A stretch of DNA of 64,000 nt from NCBI RefSeq assembly GCF_009380215.1, contig NZ_WHUG01000007.1, positions 1 through 64,000 of the forward strand, written 5' to 3'. The notes under the pieces were generated by a model. It saw only the letters and a program-made list of their open reading frames with translations. It ran no database searches and was not told where the DNA came from. This DNA is from Rugamonas aquatica (GTDB lineage Bacteria; Pseudomonadota; Gammaproteobacteria; Burkholderiales; Burkholderiaceae_D). Position numbers and translations under genes: made by a program. This document shows positions 59,308 to 64,000 of the stretch, piece by piece. Positions within the stretch are counted from its first letter, which is position 1. Each line of letters begins with the position of its first letter.

Positions 59308-60315
59308 CTAGAGGGCTGCGAAATACGCGTCGACTTCATCGAGGAACTTCTGCTTCTGCTCCGCCGGCAGGAAGGCCGCCGAGAAGCTGTTGCGCGCCAG
59401 GCGCTGCGCGTGGGACAGGCCCAGTGGCAAAGCCTCGAAGGTGGCGACGAAGTTGGCGTTCATGTAGCCGCCGAAGTAGGCCGGGTCGTCCGAGTTCACG
59501 GTAGCGACGATGCCTGCATCGAGCAGCTCCAGCAGGTTGTGCTGCTCCATGCGATCGAACACGCACAGCTTGACGTTGGACAGCGGGCACACCGTCAACG
59601 CGATCTGCTCGCGCGCCAGGCGCTGCGTCAGCGCCGCGTCTTCCAGGCAGCGCACGCCGTGATCGATGCGCTCGACCTTCAGCACATCGAGCGCGGTTTC
59701 GATATACGCCGGCGGACCTTCCTCGCCCGCATGCGCGACCAGGTGGAAGCCCAGCTCGCGGCACTTGGCGAACACACGCGCGAACTTCTCCGGCGGATTG
59801 CCGACCTCCGACGAATCGAGGCCGATGCCCATGTACTTGTCGCGGTAAGGCAGCGCCTCTTCCAGCGTGGCGAAGGCATCTTCCTCGGACAGGTGGCGCA
59901 GGAAGCTCAGGATCAGCGTGGCGCTGACCGGGCTGTCCTGGCAGGCGCGGTGGATGCCGTCGATCACGGTCTTGATCGGCACGCCGCGCGCGGTGTGGGT
60001 CTGCGGATCAAAGAAGATCTCGGTGTGGCGCACATTGTCTTCCTCGGCGCGCTTCAGGTAGGCGGCGGTCATGTCGTAGAAGTCCTGCTCCTGCAACAGC
60101 ACGCTGGCGCCTGCGTAGTAGATGTCGAGGAAGGACTGCAGATCGGTGAACGCATACGCGGCGCGCAGCTCTTCCACCGAGCCGTAGGCCAGCTTGACGT
60201 TGTTGCGCTGGGCCAGCGCGAAGATCAGTTCCGGCTCCAACGAGCCTTCGATATGGATGTGCAATTCGGCTTTCGGCATCTGCTGCACTACCGTGCGCAA
60301 TTGTTCGTTCAACAT
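59308..60315 (-). CDS. Adenine deaminase (adenosine deaminase superfamily)
   Basis: 335 residues. Metal and catalytic motifs: AELHIHIEGSLEPEL (HxH), HLVAHAGEEGPPAYI (His and Glu), RIDHGVRCLED, VCPLSNVKLCV and VNSDDPAYFGGYM (Asp). The HAGEEGPP sequence is the version found in bacterial adenine deaminases of the Pseudomonas PA0148 type rather than in true adenosine deaminases, so I favour adenine as substrate. It would feed hypoxanthine into purine salvage. It is divergent from prkA across 496 bp. Confidence 0.82.
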   Translation of the reverse strand: MLNEQLRTVVQQMPKAELHIHIEGSLEPELIFALAQRNNVKLAYGSVEELRAAYAFTDLQSFLDIYYAGASVLLQEQDFYDMTAAYLKRAEEDNVRHTEIFFDPQTHTARGVPIKTVIDGIHRACQDSPVSATLILSFLRHLSEEDAFATLEEALPYRDKYMGIGLDSSEVGNPPEKFARVFAKCRELGFHLVAHAGEEGPPAYIETALDVLKVERIDHGVRCLEDAALTQRLAREQIALTVCPLSNVKLCVFDRMEQHNLLELLDAGIVATVNSDDPAYFGGYMNANFVATFEALPLGLSHAQRLARNSFSAAFLPAEQKQKFLDEVDAYFAAL

Positions 60316-60572
60316 TATTCTTTTTCCCTCTGACGGTTGGCTGGATCAACGCATCTTAGCGCATGGCGCGGGAGTGCGACAGCGGCCGCCAAGTTGCGGC
60401 AAAATTTATCTGTTTGAGGCGCGATCAGCGCGGCGCGCACAAGCGTGATACTGTGGCATAAATGAGCTAAAAAAGTGCCTGAAAAATCATTGAAAGACGA
60501 CAGTTTTTATCAAAAATAACCTTACAAATCAATTGCTTACATAAGAGTATTAACGATATTACGACATATCTT

Positions 60573-60601
60573 TTGACTTCCGGCACCAATAGCGCAATAA
60601 T
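60573..60601 (+). promoter_or_regulatory. Sigma-70 promoter for prkA
   Basis: TTGACT, 17 bases, AATAAT: five of six matches in each hexamer with optimal spacing. Transcription would start near 60608, giving a 5' UTR of about 204 nt that contains a hairpin. The 496-bp gap (60316-60811) is AT-rich and otherwise holds no ORF of note; I found no acceptable sigma-54 site. Confidence 0.62.
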
Positions 60602-60663
60602 CAATTTCATAGACGTAAGAAGCGTTACGACCAACACATAAAAGCCGTCAACCGGCGATGAAG

Positions 60664-60708
60664 CCAGCTCACCGGCACGGGCAATCCGTGCCATACAAAA
60701 GAAGCTGG
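60664..60708 (+). promoter_or_regulatory. Two-tier hairpin in the prkA leader
   Basis: The inner stem GGCACGG/CCGTGCC (60674-60680 and 60686-60692) has a 5-base loop. It is enclosed by an outer stem CCAGCT/AGCTGG (60664-60669 and 60703-60708). It lies about 100 bases before the start codon. It may affect mRNA stability or translation. Confidence 0.45.
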
Positions 60709-60811
60709 TCATAAGAAAAATAATACGAAAAGGGGTATGCACAGACCAGGGCCAGGGCAAGCGAACTGCCAGTGACCCGTGACACGCAGGTTTACATTAA
60801 AGGACATCCAA

Positions 60812-62734
60812 ATGACCATTTTTGACAACTACGCCGCACGGTACGAACGGACCAAAGAAGAAGAGATGTCCATGAAGGAGTATCTCGAACTTTGCAAAAA
60901 AGATCGACTCACCTACGCCAGCGCGCCAGAGCGCATGTTGGCCGCCATCGGCGAACCAACACTGGTCGATACCCGCAACGACACCCGGCTGTCACGCATC
61001 TTCGCGAACAAGGTCATCAAAATATATCCGGCATTCCGCGAGTTCTACGGCACCGAGGAAGTGATCGAACAAGTGGTGTCCTACTTCCGCCACGCCGCGC
61101 AGGGGCTGGAGGAACGCAAGCAGATCCTGTATCTGCTGGGGCCTGTGGGCGGCGGTAAATCGTCGATCGCCGAGAAGCTCAAGTCGCTGATGGAGCATGT
61201 GCCCTTCTATTGCCTGAAAGGCTCGCCGGTCAATGAATCGCCGCTCGGCCTGTTCAACGAAGAAGAGGACGGCGTGATCCTGGAAGAGGACTACGGCATC
61301 CCGCGCCGTTATCTGCGCAACATCCCCAGCCCATGGGCGGTCAAGCGCCTGCACGAATTCAACGGCGACATCAACCAGTTCCGCGTGGTCAAGCGCTATC
61401 CATCGGTGCTGAAGCAGATCGCCATCTCCAAGACCGAACCGGGCGACGAAAACAACCAGGATATTTCTTCGCTGGTCGGCAAGGTCGATATCCGCAAGCT
61501 GGAAGATTATTCGCAGGACGATCCTGATGCCTACAGCTACTCGGGCGGCCTGTGCCTGGCCAACCAGGGCTTGATGGAATTCGTCGAGATGTTCAAGGCG
61601 CCGATCAAGGTGCTGCACCCGCTGCTGACCGCCACGCAGGAAGGCAACTACAAAGGCACCGAGGGCTTCGGCGCGATACCGTTCGACGGCATCATCCTGG
61701 CGCACTCGAACGAGTCGGAGTGGAAGACTTTCAAGAACAACCGCAACAACGAGGCTTTCCTCGATCGTATCTACATCGTCAAAGTGCCGTACTGCCTGCG
61801 CGTGACCGACGAGATCAAGATCTACGACAAGCTGGTGGCCAACTCCTCGCTGTACCAGGCTCCATGCGCGCCCGGAACGCTGAAGATGATGGCGCAGTTC
61901 GCGATCCTGTCACGACTGAAGGATCCGGAGAACTCCAGCATCTTCAGCAAGATGCTGGTCTACGATGGCGAGAACCTCAAGGATACCGATCCGAAAGCCA
62001 AGTCCATGCACGAGTATGTCGACTATGCGGGCGTCGACGAGGGCATGAACGGTCTGTCGACACGCTTTGCCTTCAAGATCCTGTCCAAGGTCTTCAACTT
62101 CGACAATACCGAAGTGGCGGCCAATCCGGTGCACCTCTTATATGTGCTGGAGCAGCAGGTCGAACGCGAGCAGTTCCCGCCTGAAACCGAACAGAAGTAC
62201 TTCTCGTATATCAAGGAACATCTGGCGCAGAAATACGTGGAGTTCATCGGCAAGGAAATCCAGACCGCCTATCTGGAATCGTATTCGGAATACGGCCAGA
62301 ACATCTTCGACCGCTATGTGACCTTCGCCGACTTCTGGATACAGGATCAGGAATACCGCGATCCGGATACGGGCGAAAGCTTCGACCGCGAATCGCTGAA
62401 CAACGAGCTGGAAAAGATCGAGAAGCCGGCCGGGATATCCAATCCCAAGGATTTCCGCAACGAGATCGTCAACTTCGGCCTGCGTGCCCGCGCCAACAAC
62501 GGCGGCAAGAATCCGGCCTGGACCAGCTACGAGAAGTTCCGCACCGTGATCGAGAAGAAGATGTTCTCCAACACCGAGGAACTGCTGCCGGTCATTTCGT
62601 TCAACGCCAAGGCCAGCGCCGAAGACGCCAACAAGCACGCCGACTTCGTCGCCCGCATGGTGGAGAAAGGCTATACGGCCAAGCAGGTGCGGCTGCTGTG
62701 CGAATGGTATTTGCGTGTGAGGAAGTCGTCGTAA
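60812..62734 (+). CDS. prkA: PrkA/YeaG-family serine protein kinase
   Basis: 640 residues from the ATG at 60812 (MTIFDNYAARYERTKEEEMSMKEYLELCKKD), with AAAGGA 7 bases upstream. The AAA-type N-terminal domain has Walker A LLGPVGGGKSS (Lys116) and IILAHSNESEW. The C-terminal kinase-like domain runs to LLCEWYLRVRKSS. Its length matches the family (about 640). With yeaH downstream it forms the yeaGH stress/starvation operon, which usually continues with spoVR beyond this window. Confidence 0.95.
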   Translation: MTIFDNYAARYERTKEEEMSMKEYLELCKKDRLTYASAPERMLAAIGEPTLVDTRNDTRLSRIFANKVIKIYPAFREFYGTEEVIEQVVSYFRHAAQGLEERKQILYLLGPVGGGKSSIAEKLKSLMEHVPFYCLKGSPVNESPLGLFNEEEDGVILEEDYGIPRRYLRNIPSPWAVKRLHEFNGDINQFRVVKRYPSVLKQIAISKTEPGDENNQDISSLVGKVDIRKLEDYSQDDPDAYSYSGGLCLANQGLMEFVEMFKAPIKVLHPLLTATQEGNYKGTEGFGAIPFDGIILAHSNESEWKTFKNNRNNEAFLDRIYIVKVPYCLRVTDEIKIYDKLVANSSLYQAPCAPGTLKMMAQFAILSRLKDPENSSIFSKMLVYDGENLKDTDPKAKSMHEYVDYAGVDEGMNGLSTRFAFKILSKVFNFDNTEVAANPVHLLYVLEQQVEREQFPPETEQKYFSYIKEHLAQKYVEFIGKEIQTAYLESYSEYGQNIFDRYVTFADFWIQDQEYRDPDTGESFDRESLNNELEKIEKPAGISNPKDFRNEIVNFGLRARANNGGKNPAWTSYEKFRTVIEKKMFSNTEELLPVISFNAKASAEDANKHADFVARMVEKGYTAKQVRLLCEWYLRVRKSS

Positions 62735-62740
62735 AGCGGC

Positions 62741-62818
62741 GTCATTCCCGCGCAAGCGGGAATCCATGCTGAGCTGGCCAGGACGCTGAGCATGGGTTCC
62801 CGCTTTCGCGGGAACGAC
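62741..62818. repeat. REP-like (BIME) pair between prkA and yeaH
   Basis: Two 34-base blocks (62741-62774, 62785-62818) are inverted copies, 30 of 34 identical, separated by 10 bases. Each block contains its own hairpin, ATTCCCGC/GCGGGAAT and GTTCCCGC/GCGGGAAC. This is the architecture of a bacterial interspersed mosaic element. Here it lies within an operon and may stabilise the upstream prkA mRNA or lower yeaH expression. Confidence 0.85.
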
Positions 62819-62847
62819 GGTGGCCGACAAATAGCAGGAGGCATCTT

Positions 62848-64000
62848 TTGACTTACCTCATCGACCGACGTTTGCAGGGCAAGAACAAGTCTGCGGTCAA
62901 CCGCGAGCGCTTCTTGCGGCGCTACAAGGCCCAGATCAAGGACGCGGTGGGACGTGCCATCAAAGGCCGCTCCATCACCGACATTGAGAATGGCGAAAAA
63001 GTCTCCATCCCGGTCAAGGACGTGGGCGAGCCCTCGTTCGGCCACGCCCATGGCGGCGTGTGGGAAACCATCAACCCGGGCAACCAGGAATACCTCAAGG
63101 GCGACCTGATCAACCGGCCCAAGGGCGGCGGCGGTTCCGGCCGCGGCAAGGCCGGCAATAGCGACCAGATGACCGAAGACGATTTCATCTTCGAACTGTC
63201 GCGCGAAGAATTCATGAACTACTTCTTCGAAGACCTGGAACTGCCCAACCTGGTCAAGACCCAGCTGACCGCCACCACCGAATTCAAGAACCAGCGCGCC
63301 GGCTACAATATGTCGGGCACGCCGTCCAACATCCACGTGCTGCGTTCGCTGCGCGGCGCATTGGGACGGCGCATCGCGGTCGGCGGCAGTTCGCGCAAGC
63401 GCGTGATCGAAGCCGAACGCGAGCTGGAGGAGCTGCTGCTGGACGGCGAACCGCTGGACGCGCCGCGCGTGGTCGAGCTGAAAAAGCTGATCCACCATCT
63501 GCACACGCGGCTGCTGGCCATCCCCTTCATCGACCCGTTCGACCTGCGCTACAGCAACCGCGTCAAAGTGCCCAAGCCGATGACGCAGGCGGTGATGTTC
63601 TGCATCATGGACGTCTCCGGCTCGATGGACGAAACCCGCAAGGATACGGCCAAGCGCTTCTTCATCCTGCTCTACCTGTTCCTCAAGCGCGTGTACGACA
63701 AGATCGAAGTCGTGTTCATCCGCCACCACACGGCGGCGGCCGAGGTCAACGAGGAAGAGTTCTTCCACTCGCGCGAATCGGGCGGCACCGTGGTGTCGTC
63801 GGCGCTGAACCTGCTCGACAAGATCATCGACGAACGCTACGGCGCCGGCAGCTGGAACAGCTACGTCGCCCAGGCCTCGGACGGCGACAACTGGGACAAC
63901 GATTCGGTGCTGTGCCGCCAGCTGCTGGTCAACACCATCATGGCCAAGGTGCAGTACTACACCTACGTCGAGATCACCGACGGCCCGCCGCAAAACCTGT
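62848..64000 (+). CDS. yeaH: DUF444 protein YeaH with von Willebrand-type domain (3' end outside window)
   Basis: The start is TTG 62848 with AGGAGG 6 bases upstream, giving MTYLIDRRLQGKNKSAVNRERFLRRYKAQI, the standard DUF444 N-terminus. The frame stays open to the window edge (384 codons visible of an expected 420 or so). Visible features are the YeaH block FGHAHGGVWETINPGNQEYLKGD and a MIDAS-like metal site DVSGS (Asp255) in CIMDVSGSMDETRKDTAKRFF. Its partner is PrkA; the biochemical role is undefined. Confidence 0.93.
   Translation, partial: MTYLIDRRLQGKNKSAVNRERFLRRYKAQIKDAVGRAIKGRSITDIENGEKVSIPVKDVGEPSFGHAHGGVWETINPGNQEYLKGDLINRPKGGGGSGRGKAGNSDQMTEDDFIFELSREEFMNYFFEDLELPNLVKTQLTATTEFKNQRAGYNMSGTPSNIHVLRSLRGALGRRIAVGGSSRKRVIEAERELEELLLDGEPLDAPRVVELKKLIHHLHTRLLAIPFIDPFDLRYSNRVKVPKPMTQAVMFCIMDVSGSMDETRKDTAKRFFILLYLFLKRVYDKIEVVFIRHHTAAAEVNEEEFFHSRESGGTVVSSALNLLDKIIDERYGAGSWNSYVAQASDGDNWDNDSVLCRQLLVNTIMAKVQYYTYVEITDGPPQNL

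Noticed and set aside
56533..60333. 1266-codon + strand ORF across the permease and deaminase genes
   Set aside because: Both - strand genes have clear family motifs in frame; the + strand frame is an artefact of high GC at third positions.
60450..60780. Sigma-54-like TGGCAT and TGGCAC strings upstream of prkA
   Set aside because: The spacing to a TTGC-like -12 element is wrong (3 or 4 instead of 5 bases) in each case.

Overview
The window is about 64 kb of GC-rich DNA from a betaproteobacterium. The closest fit is the Janthinobacterium/Duganella/Massilia group of Oxalobacteraceae. Four things point there: the split flagellar cluster with flhFG, fliA and a MotC/MotD stator; an LqsA/LqsS/LqsR-type (JqsA/S/R) quorum-sensing locus; the rluC-rne arrangement; and the intergenic palindromes. 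This assignment is inference from gene content. No rRNA, tRNA, CRISPR array, prophage or intact insertion sequence was seen.

Positions 1-33.2 kb are a nearly complete flagellar region. On the + strand, fliO (cut by the left edge), fliP, fliQ and fliR encode the export-gate proteins. They are followed by an 8.8-kb gene for a giant repeat protein. On the - strand, flgB-C-D-E-F-G-H-I-J encodes rod, hook and rings, and flgK-flgL has its own sigma-28-like promoter between flgJ and flgK. Divergent from flgB are flgA and then flgM-flgN, with a sigma-28-like promoter before flgM. A second - strand block reads flhB-flhA-(Rpn-type nuclease)-flhF-flhG-fliA-motC-motD. Together these make the export apparatus, rod/hook, pole-targeting GTPase and its partner, the class-3 sigma factor with its anti-sigma factor, and one stator.

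The giant protein (2520-11318) is the most unusual object. By hand count it is 320 octapeptides, 17 hexapeptides and one pentapeptide in an uninterrupted array. These are ordered into supermodules of exactly 134 residues (402 bp), twelve in a row without a net indel. Certain octads in each supermodule break the Gln rule at fixed positions. A short EF-hand-like calcium-binding tail follows.

Positions 33.3-47.2 kb hold housekeeping genes: a fumarylacetoacetate hydrolase-family enzyme, an RsuA-type pseudouridine synthase, a small ORF behind a perfect FNR/Anr box, sppA, a Rieske protein, a Gph-like phosphatase, rluC, and a 0.7-kb structured region leading into rne. Then come moaA, a single ORF joining MobA and MoeA, and a FetAB-like iron exporter. 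Positions 47.2-52.9 kb carry an MFS transporter with a DeoR-type regulator and helically phased putative operators, a long CoA-transferase, rmuC and a truncated hemoglobin.

Positions 52.9-56.7 kb hold the quorum-sensing unit: autoinducer synthase (-), then sensor kinase and response regulator (+). The right end has an FtsX-type ABC permease with an adenine-deaminase-like enzyme (-), then prkA and the start of yeaH (cut by the right edge), a stress/starvation operon separated internally by a REP-like pair.
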